NCBI RefSeq assembly: GCF_020524085.2
Contig: NZ_CP129017.1
Location: forward strand, 1 to 53,464
Reading direction: 5' to 3'
DNA: 53,464 nt
From: Halobacillus litoralis
GTDB taxonomy: Bacteria > Bacillota > Bacilli > Bacillales > Halobacillaceae
In this document: positions 1 to 8,097 of the stretch, piece by piece
Numbering within the stretch: the stretch's first letter is position 1
Layout of the letters: every line of letters starts with the position of its first letter
The notes under the pieces: generated by a model
Seen by the model: only the letters and a program-made list of their open reading frames with translations
What the model was told of the DNA's origin: nothing
Database searches by the model: none
Position numbers and translations under genes: made by a program

Positions 1-277
1 AAACAATGTTCGAGCGCTAGGTCGTATTCGAGGACTTGATGTGTTTGTCGCTACTTCTGTACTAGACACTGAAAGTGGTGTCCAAGAGGTACTAGATGGT
101 AAGAAAACCATCCTAATGAAGCGTGGTGGTGAAACAGGTCACACAATGGTTCGTGAAAACCTACAAGTAAGGCGCTTCCCAGATGCAGGGAAACGAGCTA
201 TTCGCTTGCAGGCATTCAAGACCATGTACCCAGTGATTTACAAGCCACAGGCTATTGGTATCTTGCCACACGCATAA
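1..277 (+). CDS. Major capsid protein, C-terminal part (truncated by window start)
   Basis: This is the 3' end of an open frame whose first complete codon is at position 2; it encodes about 91 residues ending in GILPHA. It reads like the C-terminal part of an HK97-fold capsid subunit, with RIRGLDVFVATSVLD, a strand region around GKKTILMKRGGETGH, and a final RAIRLQAFKTMYPVIYKPQAIG. The gene beginning at 52885 supplies the matching N-terminal part at the other end of the window. Arginine codons here are mostly CGT/CGA/CGC, unlike the AGG/AGA-rich neighbours, as expected for a very highly expressed protein. Capsid identity is inferred from fold-like sequence and from position before the connector genes. 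Confidence 0.8.
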   Translation, partial: NNVRALGRIRGLDVFVATSVLDTESGVQEVLDGKKTILMKRGGETGHTMVRENLQVRRFPDAGKRAIRLQAFKTMYPVIYKPQAIGILPHA

Positions 278-290
278 TAGCAATTAACTA

Positions 291-335
291 GGGGGTAGAG
301 GGCTTTCTTATTGCCCCTGCCCCATTTCTATTACT
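291..335 (+). terminator. Possible weak terminator after the capsid gene
   Basis: An imperfect GC-rich hairpin, with a GGGG/CCCC outer stem (292-295 with 320-323) and GGGC/GCCC inside, is followed by a T-rich stretch. It could attenuate transcription between the abundant capsid message and the connector genes. The stem has mismatches, so this is tentative. Confidence 0.35.
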
Positions 336-353
336 TTTTAAAGGAGTTTCAGA

Positions 354-401
354 ATGATAACAATTCAGAAACCTAAACCACTAATTCCACCTATGGAATA
401 A
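354..401 (+). CDS. 15-residue peptide ORF with strong ribosome site
   Basis: The frame MITIQKPKPLIPPME follows a near-ideal AAAGGAG site at 340-346. It lies between the capsid gene and the TTG-started gene at 415, whose own ribosome site overlaps the peptide's stop region. It may be a real micro-protein or only a translational relay for the next gene. I recognise no family, and the proline-rich sequence gives no function. Confidence 0.4.
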   Translation: MITIQKPKPLIPPME

Positions 402-414
402 AGGAGAGATTGAT

Positions 415-615
415 TTGGCATACAGGGCAAAGGCAACTAAACGAATGGTACTAAAAGAGCGAACGATCCAAGCTGGTGAAACTGCTGACTTTACTGATAA
501 GGAAGCTAAGGCTTATAAATTCGCTCTCACAGATATTGAGAAGAAAGAAAATAAGAAAGGAAAAGGTAAGCAAAAAGATGCTTCACCAGAAGGTACAGAA
601 GAGACAGAAGAATAA
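415..615 (+). CDS. Small lysine/glutamate-rich protein in the head-connector operon
   Basis: 66 residues, TTG start with AAAGGAGAG at 400-408. The N-terminal half (YRAKATKRMVLKERTIQAGETADFTDKEA) looks like a compact beta domain. The C-terminal third is low-complexity and charged (KKENKKGKGK, then EGTEETEE). Genes of this size and place in Mu- and SPP1-like head operons are usually small accessory head or connector proteins. I do not recognise the family; the assignment rests on position between capsid and head-tail connector. Confidence 0.6.
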   Translation: MAYRAKATKRMVLKERTIQAGETADFTDKEAKAYKFALTDIEKKENKKGKGKQKDASPEGTEETEE

Positions 616-628
616 GGGAGTGTAACAC

Positions 629-1033
629 ATGGCATATTGCACACCACAAGATGTGAGGGTGTATATTCCACTTATTACTGAACAGGCTTTCTCAGATTCA
701 AAGGTTCAGACTTTCATTGATAAGGCTGAGGCTGTGGTGAATGGATCTCTTAGGGGACTCTATGAAGTACCCTTTGGGACTGCCCCACAGATCATCAAGG
801 ATATTACTGCTGAGTACACTGCTTATCTTGTTTACAGGACAGTGATGAGCGACAACAGCCCAAACTCTTCTGAATATGCTCAAGAGCTTAAGAAAAGCTC
901 TGAAACTAAGCTGGAAATGCTTAAGCAGGGTGAGCTTGCTATTGAGGATCAGGCAGGAGAGAACTTGGTTGGAAGTGTGAAGCAGGATAGCCCATATTTC
1001 TCTATGGATGATGTGACACCTTGGCAAACATGA
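629..1033 (+). CDS. Head-tail connector protein (DUF1320 / gp36-like)
   Basis: 134 residues with a good GGGAGTG site upstream. It opens with YCTPQDVRVYIPLITEQAFSD, then a helical segment VQTFIDKAEAVVNGSLRGLYEVPF and a further helix with the IKDITAEYTAYLVYR pattern. That is the usual architecture of DUF1320/gp6-type proteins that form the ring below the portal. It is the first of the connector set (629, 1030, 1532) in the usual Mu-like order. Its stop overlaps the next start as ATGA, indicating translational coupling. Family assignment is by recognised pattern, not by a search. Confidence 0.75.
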   Translation: MAYCTPQDVRVYIPLITEQAFSDSKVQTFIDKAEAVVNGSLRGLYEVPFGTAPQIIKDITAEYTAYLVYRTVMSDNSPNSSEYAQELKKSSETKLEMLKQGELAIEDQAGENLVGSVKQDSPYFSMDDVTPWQT

Positions 1034-1518
1034 GATTTAACTACAAAGTCAGGGGGCATAAGAGAATCCAGAAAGGAATTGACGTTCTAAGGGATGCTCT
1101 TCAAGACTTTAGAGAGCCTCTGGATGAGGCAGGAAAGTACATGCACAAGTCGATCAATGACAACTTTGAGGCTAATGGAAGACCTGTAAAGTGGAAGAAA
1201 CATGCACCACTAACCAAGAAACTGAGAGGTTCAGATGCCCAGCTATTAAGGGACAGTGGGCAACTACGAGCCAGCGTTACCAGCAAAGGTAAAGGCTCTA
1301 AGTACAAGCTAGGAAGCAATAAGCTAGTTTTAGGCTCTAATGTAAAAGCCCAAGGCTCAAGCAGGCTACTAGCTGATATACAGCAAAATGGTGCTAATAT
1401 AAAAGTCTTTGGTAAAGGTGAGGGCAGGATTCCACCAAGACCTTTCCTGATGATCCAGAGTGAAGATGAGGTTAAGATTCAGAAAATCTTTGATGATTAT
1501 GTGGACAAGAAGCTGTAG
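1030..1518 (+). CDS. Virion morphogenesis / neck protein (Mu gpG-like)
   Basis: 162 residues from ATG 1030, which overlaps the upstream stop as ATGA; a TTG at 1021 is an alternative start. It contains MHKSINDNFEANGRPVKWKK, then LLRDSGQLRASV and late RIPPRPFLMI. This run is characteristic of Mu G / Phage_tail_S proteins that act at the tail-completion interface: a short helix, a 'W..L...T...L..SG.L..S' core and a 'PPRPF' tail. It is basic, as expected for a neck component. Co-transcription with flanking connector genes supports the role. Confidence 0.8.
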   Translation: MRFNYKVRGHKRIQKGIDVLRDALQDFREPLDEAGKYMHKSINDNFEANGRPVKWKKHAPLTKKLRGSDAQLLRDSGQLRASVTSKGKGSKYKLGSNKLVLGSNVKAQGSSRLLADIQQNGANIKVFGKGEGRIPPRPFLMIQSEDEVKIQKIFDDYVDKKL

Positions 1519-1531
1519 AGGGGGTGTTTAA

Positions 1532-1948
1532 GTGTATTCAGAACAAGTAGATGCTATCAAGACACAACTTGAGAATGACAGCAACTTGAGTGATGTAATG
1601 GGAGTCTATGAAGGCGACTTTCAGAACATTCCCTTCTATCCAGCTATAACCATAGAGCTTGATGGGAGAAGTAAGCGAAAGGTTGGCATGGGTGGAATTA
1701 AAGAGACTACATGCAACTTTAATATTTGGGTTTATGTAAAAAGCCCAGATTATAGCTCTGCCCTAGATATGCTTGAGGACTTGACAGACAGGGTTGAGGG
1801 ATCGCTTGAAGCTGATATGACCTTTGGAAATGTGGTCAAGAAATCAAGTATCAATGATGATGCTGATTTTGGTGTCGCTGACAGGGGTGGAGAGTTACTT
1901 CAAACTGCTTTGATCCCATTAGTCACTACAAGTAAGCTACACAGCTAA
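1532..1948 (+). CDS. Tail terminator / neck protein
   Basis: 138 residues, GTG start with AGAGGGGGTG just upstream. It has an N-terminal helix (VDAIKTQLENDSNL), then 'PFYPAITIELDG' and a strand-rich middle, 'NFNIWVYVKSPDYSSALDMLEDLTDRV'. This resembles tail terminator proteins such as lambda U and Mu gp37-like families, which cap the tail tube before head joining. Its place right after the gpG-like gene and before the tube gene is the standard order. The exact family is uncertain. Confidence 0.65.
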   Translation: MYSEQVDAIKTQLENDSNLSDVMGVYEGDFQNIPFYPAITIELDGRSKRKVGMGGIKETTCNFNIWVYVKSPDYSSALDMLEDLTDRVEGSLEADMTFGNVVKKSSINDDADFGVADRGGELLQTALIPLVTTSKLHS

Positions 1949-1957
1949 GGGGGCAGG

Positions 1958-2146
1958 ATGATGAGACAAGTTGTTTATAATGGCTACAAGCCAGAGGTTG
2001 AGCTTTTAATGACTGGCAAGCGTTTTAGGAAAAACAAGCCAAGGAGTGTCACTGAGAAAGAATACAAGGCAGTCATTGGTAGGAAAGACTTTAAAGGCTA
2101 TCAACCTCCAAAGAAAAAGGAGAGTAAAGAGTCCAAGGACTCATAA
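1958..2146 (+). CDS. Small basic protein before the tail tube gene
   Basis: 62 residues starting at ATG 1958 or ATG 1961, behind AAGGGGGCAGG. The sequence is basic with a lysine-rich C-terminus (PPKKKESKESKDS). Similar short genes (DUF2635-like size) sit just before the tube or sheath gene in many Mu-like phages. I cannot assign a function. Confidence 0.55.
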   Translation: MMRQVVYNGYKPEVELLMTGKRFRKNKPRSVTEKEYKAVIGRKDFKGYQPPKKKESKESKDS

Positions 2147-2163
2147 GTAATCAATAAGATTAT
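2147..2163 (+). promoter_or_regulatory. Operator-like palindrome, late region copy
   Basis: GTAATCAATAAGATTAT matches the GTAATC-N5-GATTAC element with one arm mismatch. It sits between the connector genes and the tail tube gene, not near an obvious promoter. It could be a stoperator-type site or chance. Confidence 0.35.
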
Positions 2164-2193
2164 TGGATGATATTTTAACTAGGAGTGATTAAT

Positions 2194-3096
2194 GTGGCTT
2201 TTCATGGACACGACTCATATGTAACATATGGCAAAGAAACAAACTTTGGTACAAAGGCTAGTAGCCCTGACATTTGGATTGGAATTATTCAATCCTTCTC
2301 ACCAGAGGAAAGCAATAACCTACAGACTCAATATGGTCTGGGATCAAGGAACTTTATTCAATCAAGGCTAGGTGCTTCTAACTTTGGTTTCTCAGTAGAA
2401 TATCTGGTGCAAGACCTTCACATTATGGAGTATGTGCTAGGTCAGGTGACAGACAATGGGGATGGAACATTCGACTTTGCAGAGTCTAACGATCTACCTT
2501 CTGCAACATTCCAAGCTGGTGTCATTAACCCTTCTGGGGATGACTTCATTCGAGAGTATGTTGGCTCTAAGCTAGACAGCTTTACTCTTTCTGCAAGTAC
2601 AGAAGAAGCCCTGACTGCTGAGGCTGAATGGATCGCAAAAGAGCTAGATGATTCTGTAGTATCAGGATCACAGCCAGTAGCAGATACTTCTAGTTACTTC
2701 ATGTTCTATGAGGGTAACATTACGATTGATGGTGTCCAGCAAGGTCTAGTCGAAGAGTTTGAGCTTGAGGTTAGTAATGGGCTGGAAAGGAAGTATGCAA
2801 TTAATGGCGAGCGTGTACCAGCTAGAATCCTTGAGGGTAACAGGGAATATACCCTTTCTCTATCCTTCACCTTTGAAGATGAGGCACAGTGGGATTTATG
2901 GAAAGCTGGCACAGAGTTTGACACAGAACTTACTTTCACTGCCCCAGATGGTCGAACTTTCACAGTCACAGCGACAGGTGGTAAGTACGATTCAAACGAA
3001 ATCGAGCTTGGTAACGAGGACAACCTTGTGCAAGAGCTTGAAGCTAGGGTTAAATCAGTGAGCGCAACTTATGACGATGCTACAGGTGGCGCATAA
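2194..3096 (+). CDS. Major tail tube protein
   Basis: About 300 residues. I place the start at GTG 2194 because AGGAG at 2181-2185 is 8 nt upstream, whereas the earlier GTG at 2185 falls inside that ribosome site. The protein begins VAFHGHDSYVTYGKETNFGT and is rich in beta strands, with paired 'SGDDFIREYVGSKLDSFTLS' and 'NREYTLSLSFTFED' segments as in tail tube folds. It is followed by a strong terminator, as usual for the most abundant tail protein. Next come the chaperone pair and tape measure, which fixes the role by synteny. Confidence 0.8.
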   Translation: MAFHGHDSYVTYGKETNFGTKASSPDIWIGIIQSFSPEESNNLQTQYGLGSRNFIQSRLGASNFGFSVEYLVQDLHIMEYVLGQVTDNGDGTFDFAESNDLPSATFQAGVINPSGDDFIREYVGSKLDSFTLSASTEEALTAEAEWIAKELDDSVVSGSQPVADTSSYFMFYEGNITIDGVQQGLVEEFELEVSNGLERKYAINGERVPARILEGNREYTLSLSFTFEDEAQWDLWKAGTEFDTELTFTAPDGRTFTVTATGGKYDSNEIELGNEDNLVQELEARVKSVSATYDDATGGA

Positions 3097-3104
3097 GGAT
3101 AACT

Positions 3105-3132
3105 AAGAGTCTCTATTCAGAGGCTCTTTTTT
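3105..3132 (+). terminator. Rho-independent terminator after tail tube
   Basis: An AGAG-CTCT / AGAG-CTCT stem with an ATTC loop is followed by six T residues. It ends the head/connector/tube transcript. A late promoter follows within 15 nt, forming a terminator-promoter module repeated elsewhere in this genome. Confidence 0.85.
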
Positions 3133-3143
3133 ATGCCTAAAAT

Positions 3144-3163
3144 CCTACAGGAATGAACTATAG
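3144..3163 (+). promoter_or_regulatory. Late promoter motif (copy A)
   Basis: CCTAC, 5 nt, then TGAACTATAG, immediately after the terminator and upstream of the tail chaperone gene. Six other sites in the window share this exact spacing (8061, 14919, 37706, 45715, 49061, 49097). Likely read by the phage sigma factor encoded at 36942. Confidence 0.75.
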
Positions 3164-3210
3164 AAGATGGATTCAAAAGATTAAGAAAATTCAAAGGAGA
3201 GTTATAAATT

Positions 3211-3540
3211 ATGAGTATGTTCGTATCACAAGACACTAAAGAGATTCAAATTGAAGGTGAAACAGTAGAAATTAAAGAGTTGACTTATGGTGAGCAAAAC
3301 CAGATCAACAAGCAGGCTGTTTCAGTAAACCATTTCACTAAGAAGCCAGAAATGGACTTGGCACTTATGCAGGAAGAGACACTTAAGACTGCTATTGTGG
3401 GCTGGACTTTCAAAGATGCTGAGGGGAATGTTGCAGAAGTAAATCTGGACAATATTCGTGCATTGAAGCCTTCTGTGGCTAATGAAATCTACCAGACAGT
3501 AAATGGTGAGAATCAAGTTTCAGAAGACGAAAAAAAGTAA
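3211..3540 (+). CDS. Tail assembly chaperone, short form (lambda G-like)
   Basis: 109 residues with AAAGGAG upstream. It is a small acidic protein (QIEGETVEIKELTYGEQNQI) of the type that always precedes the tape measure gene and escorts it during tail assembly. It ends NQVSEDEKK at a GAA AAA AAG TAA sequence, a classic slippery site, so a fraction of ribosomes should produce the longer form listed separately. Recognition comes from size, charge, position and the frameshift arrangement. Confidence 0.8.
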   Translation: MSMFVSQDTKEIQIEGETVEIKELTYGEQNQINKQAVSVNHFTKKPEMDLALMQEETLKTAIVGWTFKDAEGNVAEVNLDNIRALKPSVANEIYQTVNGENQVSEDEKK

Positions 3541-3770
3541 TAGAGAGGGCTGTTAAGAAGATGTATAAGGGGCGCAAAGCTGATAATGCGCCCCAATGTA
3601 TTGCAGACTATCAATTTTGCGAGGACTTTAGTTGTCTTCCTACTGCAACTACTATGCATGGCGAGAAAAACAAAACAGTCCAACAGTTTCAGATCATAAA
3701 AGCGCAACTAAGTGAATTGGAGGCAAAAGAGAACAAGAAACAAAACCAAAATAAAGGCAAAAAGGGGTGA
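3211..3770 (+). CDS. Tail assembly chaperone, frameshifted long form (GT-like)
   Basis: A -1 shift at A AAA AAG (3531-3537) takes ribosomes past the TAA into an open frame reading VIERAVKKMYKGRKADN and ending at 3770, giving a fusion of about 186 residues. The second frame has its own ATG at 3561, which is in phase with the fusion. The extension ends in a lysine/asparagine-rich tail (NKKQNQNKGKKG). In lambda and many siphophages the G and GT products are both needed at a set ratio for tail length assembly. The shift is predicted from sequence only. Confidence 0.75.
3531..3537 (+). promoter_or_regulatory. Programmed -1 ribosomal frameshift site
   Basis: The heptamer A AAA AAG is in the correct phase, with GAA AAA AAG in the zero frame and the stop TAA directly after. 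The -1 frame stays open for 77 codons. It is the same slippery heptamer as in bacterial dnaX. Confidence 0.8.
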
Positions 3771-3790
3771 TTGCCCCAAGGGTGATTTAA

Positions 3791-6610
3791 ATGGCTTCAC
3801 AAAAGTCAATAGATATTATCATTGAAGCTCATAACAGGGCTTCAAAGGAATTAAGTAAACTCTATCAAGATATGAATAGAGTTGAAGAGTTTGGAAGAAC
3901 TCTACAGGATGTTTCAAAAGGATTCTTGATGTTTGGTGGCGCTGTAGCTGGTGGCGCTGGGCTTGCTACTGCTCAGTATGCAAAGCTAGAGCAGGTCTTA
4001 GCTGACACTGCTTCTATCATGGGTAGGACTAAAGGCGACTTCACAGACCTAGAGAAAACAGCTAGGGAATATGGTAATACAACCTCTTTCACTGCTGAAC
4101 AGTCTGGTCAAGCCATGAAGGTCTTGGCTCAGTATGGTTATGGTGCTAAGGATATGCAGAATCTACTTAACACTACCATTAAAACCTCAACAGCCCATCA
4201 ATATGACCTCACAAGGGCTACTGAAATTCTAGTATCTCAATTCAAGGTCTGGGAAAAGCAAGGCTACACTATAGCTGACATTTCAGACGTTATGTCCAAG
4301 GCGACCAACATTTCAAGCTCTAGTATGGAGAGATTCAGATACTCTCTGAAATACCTTTCACCTATGGCTAGTGAGTTAGGGGTATCATTCGAGGAAATGA
4401 CTGCTCAGATGGCTCTACTATCTGATGCTGGTATCAATGCTGAAACAGTAGGTACTTCACTCAGGAGTATTTATTCGAGGCTACTTGATCCATCAAAACA
4501 GGCTAAGAAGGTGCTAGAAGAATATGGCTTGACTATGGAAGAGCTTAACCCACAGACCCAAGGCTTTGCTAATGTGATTGAGACAGTTTCCAAGGCTAAC
4601 ATGAGCGCTGGTGATACCTTTGCAGTGTTTGGTCAGGAAGCATCAAGCGCTATCAATGCTTTCACAGGTCGAGGGGCAGATGCTCTAAGAGAGTACGAGA
4701 AACAGCTTAACAATGCCAGTGGAACAATGGAACAGATGTATGACACTCAAGTTGCCACACTGATTAAACAGCTACAAATTCTATGGTCTAAGATCAAGGA
4801 ATTTTCTTATGTAATTGGTAAGGTCATGATGCCATATATCAAGCAGGCTGTATCAGCCTTGCAGAGCTTCATGGACTGGCTGAATGGTTTGGATCAGAGT
4901 ACCAAGAAAACGATAGCTCAAGTAATTATCCTTACTGGGGTGGTTGCTAGTATTGCAGGGATTTTCTTGTTTGCCAGTGGAACGCTGGTTCTGATGGCTA
5001 CTGCCATGACTAAGCTGAAAGGGCAACTCTCTGCTCTAGGTGGCTACAAAGGGATTTTCAAGGTTCTATTTGCCCCATTAGGAAGAGTCTGGGGCTTGAT
5101 TATGAAAGTAGGAAGAGCTTTCTTAATTGTAGCTTCACACTTAATGAGGTTTATTAACCCAGTAACCATTGTAATCACAACAGTTATCTCACTAGCTGTA
5201 CTGCTTTACAAGGCATGGACTAATAATTGGTTTGGGATCAGAGATAAGACCAAGATAGTTATGGATGCAGTAACCTCATTCATCCAGAAGGCAACAAACT
5301 GGATCGTGATGGCATGGAACAAAACTATTAATTGGTTCAAGACCTTGCCAGCTAAGCTAAACACATGGATTGTTGGTGCTTGGCAGGGAGTAGTTACATG
5401 GGTGACTAACCTAGTAAGCTCTCTCAGAACAAGTATTTTCAACTTCTTTGTAGGTATCTTGACTGACACAGGGCAAACACAGGCTCAGGCAGTCGCTACA
5501 GTGAGACAGGCTTGGACAAACATTAAGAACTTTTTCATTCAGACGTTTAACATTCTGAAATTCTTGTTCTTTGATGTTTGGGTAACTCTATTCAACTTCC
5601 TTAAAGTGAAGTCAAACCAGATGTGGCAGTATGTTGTTCTGATCTGGAATGGGGTTTATAACTACCTTGCAACAAAACTTAACCAGATCAAGGTGTTTTT
5701 CTCTGCTGTGTGGAACGCTATTTGGACAACAATACTCAAGCCTATCCTAATGGCAATCTGGAATTTCATTAAGGTAGTCTGGACTAATATAGTCACTCAG
5801 ATTCAAATTGCAATGACGATATTGAAGGGTATCATTTCTGCTTCATGGTCATTGATCTGGGGAGTAATTAGAGGCATCCTTTCAGTAATCCTTGGATTCA
5901 TCAAGGCGAGCTGGACAACCATTACTAACTTCACTCAATGGGCTTGGCAGTCCATCAAGTCTGTAATTGATATGTTCCTACAGATCATCAAGAATATTAT
6001 TGCTTTCTGGGTAAATCTTATCGCTGGAAACTGGGATGAGGCTTGGCAGAATGTCATTAATATTTTAGAGACAGTCTGGGAAACAATCTGGGGCATTGTT
6101 GATGGTGGACTTGACACAATCATTGAGACTATCGAAGGTTGGTTCAATATAGCCAAGAACTCAGGTGAAGGCTTTATGACTGCCTTTGCAGATGGTGTAA
6201 GTGGCGCTATTGGTGCTGTCACAGGTGCTATTGATGGAGTCCTAGAGAAAGCAAGGAACTTCCTGCCATTCTCTGATGCGAAAGAAGGACCCCTCTCAGA
6301 CTTGACATTATCAGGTTATTCCATGATGACAGCCTTTGCTAAAGGTGCTACTCAGGCTAAGTCATTATTAAGTAGCAAGATTGGTAATACCCTTTCTGGT
6401 GCTATGAATGGTGGCATGAGTGGTAAATATGCAATCGAAGGAATGAGAAGCAGAGGCATGAGGGGTGGATTTAGGCAACAGCAACCTTCTGCCCCATCCA
6501 ACAATGTTGAGAAGATTGAAATTAATATCAATGGTGCTGATGAACAGGACAGAGAGGCACTTGCAGATGAGGTTATGAGGCAGATTCAAGACCAACTAGG
6601 GGAGGGCTAA
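3791..6610 (+). CDS. Tail tape measure protein
   Basis: 939 residues. Residues 1-60 are helical, followed by a hydrophobic glycine-rich stretch (FLMFGGAVAGGAGLATA). Residues 70-340 carry the conserved phage tail tape measure core (LADTASIMGRTKGDFTDLE, MASELGVSFEEMTAQMALLSDAGI, TVGTSLRSIYSRLLDPSKQ). The middle (about 370-760) has several hydrophobic segments and a W-rich pseudo-repeat with Trp about every 11-15 residues (WTNNWFG, WNKTINWF, WQGVVTWV). It sets tail length and is ejected with the DNA. It follows the chaperones by 20 nt, as expected. Confidence 0.95.
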   Translation: MASQKSIDIIIEAHNRASKELSKLYQDMNRVEEFGRTLQDVSKGFLMFGGAVAGGAGLATAQYAKLEQVLADTASIMGRTKGDFTDLEKTAREYGNTTSFTAEQSGQAMKVLAQYGYGAKDMQNLLNTTIKTSTAHQYDLTRATEILVSQFKVWEKQGYTIADISDVMSKATNISSSSMERFRYSLKYLSPMASELGVSFEEMTAQMALLSDAGINAETVGTSLRSIYSRLLDPSKQAKKVLEEYGLTMEELNPQTQGFANVIETVSKANMSAGDTFAVFGQEASSAINAFTGRGADALREYEKQLNNASGTMEQMYDTQVATLIKQLQILWSKIKEFSYVIGKVMMPYIKQAVSALQSFMDWLNGLDQSTKKTIAQVIILTGVVASIAGIFLFASGTLVLMATAMTKLKGQLSALGGYKGIFKVLFAPLGRVWGLIMKVGRAFLIVASHLMRFINPVTIVITTVISLAVLLYKAWTNNWFGIRDKTKIVMDAVTSFIQKATNWIVMAWNKTINWFKTLPAKLNTWIVGAWQGVVTWVTNLVSSLRTSIFNFFVGILTDTGQTQAQAVATVRQAWTNIKNFFIQTFNILKFLFFDVWVTLFNFLKVKSNQMWQYVVLIWNGVYNYLATKLNQIKVFFSAVWNAIWTTILKPILMAIWNFIKVVWTNIVTQIQIAMTILKGIISASWSLIWGVIRGILSVILGFIKASWTTITNFTQWAWQSIKSVIDMFLQIIKNIIAFWVNLIAGNWDEAWQNVINILETVWETIWGIVDGGLDTIIETIEGWFNIAKNSGEGFMTAFADGVSGAIGAVTGAIDGVLEKARNFLPFSDAKEGPLSDLTLSGYSMMTAFAKGATQAKSLLSSKIGNTLSGAMNGGMSGKYAIEGMRSRGMRGGFRQQQPSAPSNNVEKIEININGADEQDREALADEVMRQIQDQLGEG

Positions 6611-6642
6611 TGTCCTCTCCTTTTCATTAAGGAGGCAAAACA

Positions 6643-8040
6643 ATGGCTGTAGGAGATTGGTTACTACATGGTCATAATATTGGATTGCCACTAGAAATAG
6701 GCAATTCTTATCAAGGTGAAGTAGGGGCTACAAGGGCTAATGGCGCTAAAAATGGTGCTTATCTTAAGTCAGTAAATGCAACCCACTTCAAAGTAAAACT
6801 ATACAAGGAACACGCTGACCAAGAAGAGCAATGGCGATTCAGACAGCAACTTGAGCAACTACAGAATGGCATTGACTTCATGCCTTACTACTTGCTCACC
6901 AACAATTACGCTCAGGAGTTTCATGAGCATCTAGTGATTGTAGAGAGTATCAATATTGATCGTAAAGCTGGGATCATCCTTCATGATGAGTATGATATTA
7001 ACTTTACTGATTTAGGGCATATAGACGAGTTTAGAGGCTACACCCTCTATAACCCTCAGACACTTCCAACAAACCAAACTGAGGTTGACCCTTATATTGA
7101 TATTGCATACCCACCAAACACGAAATTCCACTCTGATGCACCTTACAATGTTGAAGGACTACCTACAGAATGGGGCAAGATGCAATATGTCACAGACCCT
7201 TCTACAAGGGCTTTGTCCTATGAAGGTGGTCTGGATGATGTTTCAAGGACAGGTATAGAAGTGATCCAAGATGGGGTGCAACTTTACAGCACCTACGAAA
7301 GAGTTGGCAAGGGCTTATCAATCTCGAATGGCTATTTCAAGATGGTCTGGGATGGTGGACAAATTTCAGAGCCTACAATGGGCTACTGGGATGAGTCGCT
7401 AGGTGACTACAGTTTCATTGAGCATGAGAGACCACCTAAAGTCTTCTGGGGTGTGATCGACCCTGACAGTGGCGAAACCTCAGTATATTATGAGCAAGAT
7501 GCTGTAGATGAGAAAATAGAAATCAAGCGACTTACCACTGAATACGCTCAAGTCGATCAGAAGTATTTATTTGGTGATGGTGTTATCTGTGTAGCCAGAT
7601 ACCACTTGAACAGGGGTAAAAATGATGTAAGGATTCAAGCTAGAGGTTGGAATGTTGACCTTGATTGGTTCTATCTCAGGTTCTACTTGAAGGATGAATA
7701 TATCGACACCTACACCTTAAATCAAAGCACTCAGAGTGTTACTGATGATGAGGTGACAGTGGAAGACCTTACTCACCCTGACTTCTTTGTTACTCTTCCT
7801 AGTGGCAAGAAATTTGGGTACACTGCCCTTGACGATATTGGAGAGGGTAAAGTCTATGACAATAGCGCTGGTGGATATACCTACTTCCAGCTAAGGCACT
7901 CATGGAACACACCTTCTAAGGCTTGGTCAGTACCACTACAATTCTATCAAGGGACAAATAGCCCAGGTGCTAAGAGAAATCAAGCAGGATACTTGATTAG
8001 GGCTGGCACTCAGGTTGTTCACAGGTCATATGTCTACTAA
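6643..8040 (+). CDS. Distal tail protein (Dit-like)
   Basis: 465 residues with AAGGAGG upstream. The N-terminus (GDWLLHGHNIGLPLEIGNSYQGEVG, then FKVKLYKEHADQEEQWRFRQQLEQL) fits the ring domain region of distal tail proteins. The remaining roughly 300 residues are beta-rich, with lectin-like segments such as FKMVWDGGQISEPTMGYWDESLG and DLDWFYLRFYLKD, suggesting an evolved Dit with an inserted carbohydrate-binding module. Placement between tape measure and hub/fibre supports the baseplate role. The carbohydrate-binding part is inference. Confidence 0.65.
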   Translation: MAVGDWLLHGHNIGLPLEIGNSYQGEVGATRANGAKNGAYLKSVNATHFKVKLYKEHADQEEQWRFRQQLEQLQNGIDFMPYYLLTNNYAQEFHEHLVIVESINIDRKAGIILHDEYDINFTDLGHIDEFRGYTLYNPQTLPTNQTEVDPYIDIAYPPNTKFHSDAPYNVEGLPTEWGKMQYVTDPSTRALSYEGGLDDVSRTGIEVIQDGVQLYSTYERVGKGLSISNGYFKMVWDGGQISEPTMGYWDESLGDYSFIEHERPPKVFWGVIDPDSGETSVYYEQDAVDEKIEIKRLTTEYAQVDQKYLFGDGVICVARYHLNRGKNDVRIQARGWNVDLDWFYLRFYLKDEYIDTYTLNQSTQSVTDDEVTVEDLTHPDFFVTLPSGKKFGYTALDDIGEGKVYDNSAGGYTYFQLRHSWNTPSKAWSVPLQFYQGTNSPGAKRNQAGYLIRAGTQVVHRSYVY

Positions 8041-8060
8041 GGCATATGGCTTTTTCTTTT

Positions 8061-8080
8061 CCTACAGTTTTGAACTATAG
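8061..8080 (+). promoter_or_regulatory. Late promoter motif (copy B)
   Basis: CCTAC AGTTT TGAACTATAG lies between the distal tail gene and the hub/fibre gene, with GGGTGAT and ATG 8098 downstream. No terminator precedes this copy, so it adds an internal start to the tail operon. Confidence 0.7.
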
Positions 8081-8097
8081 GACAGGGTGATATAGAA

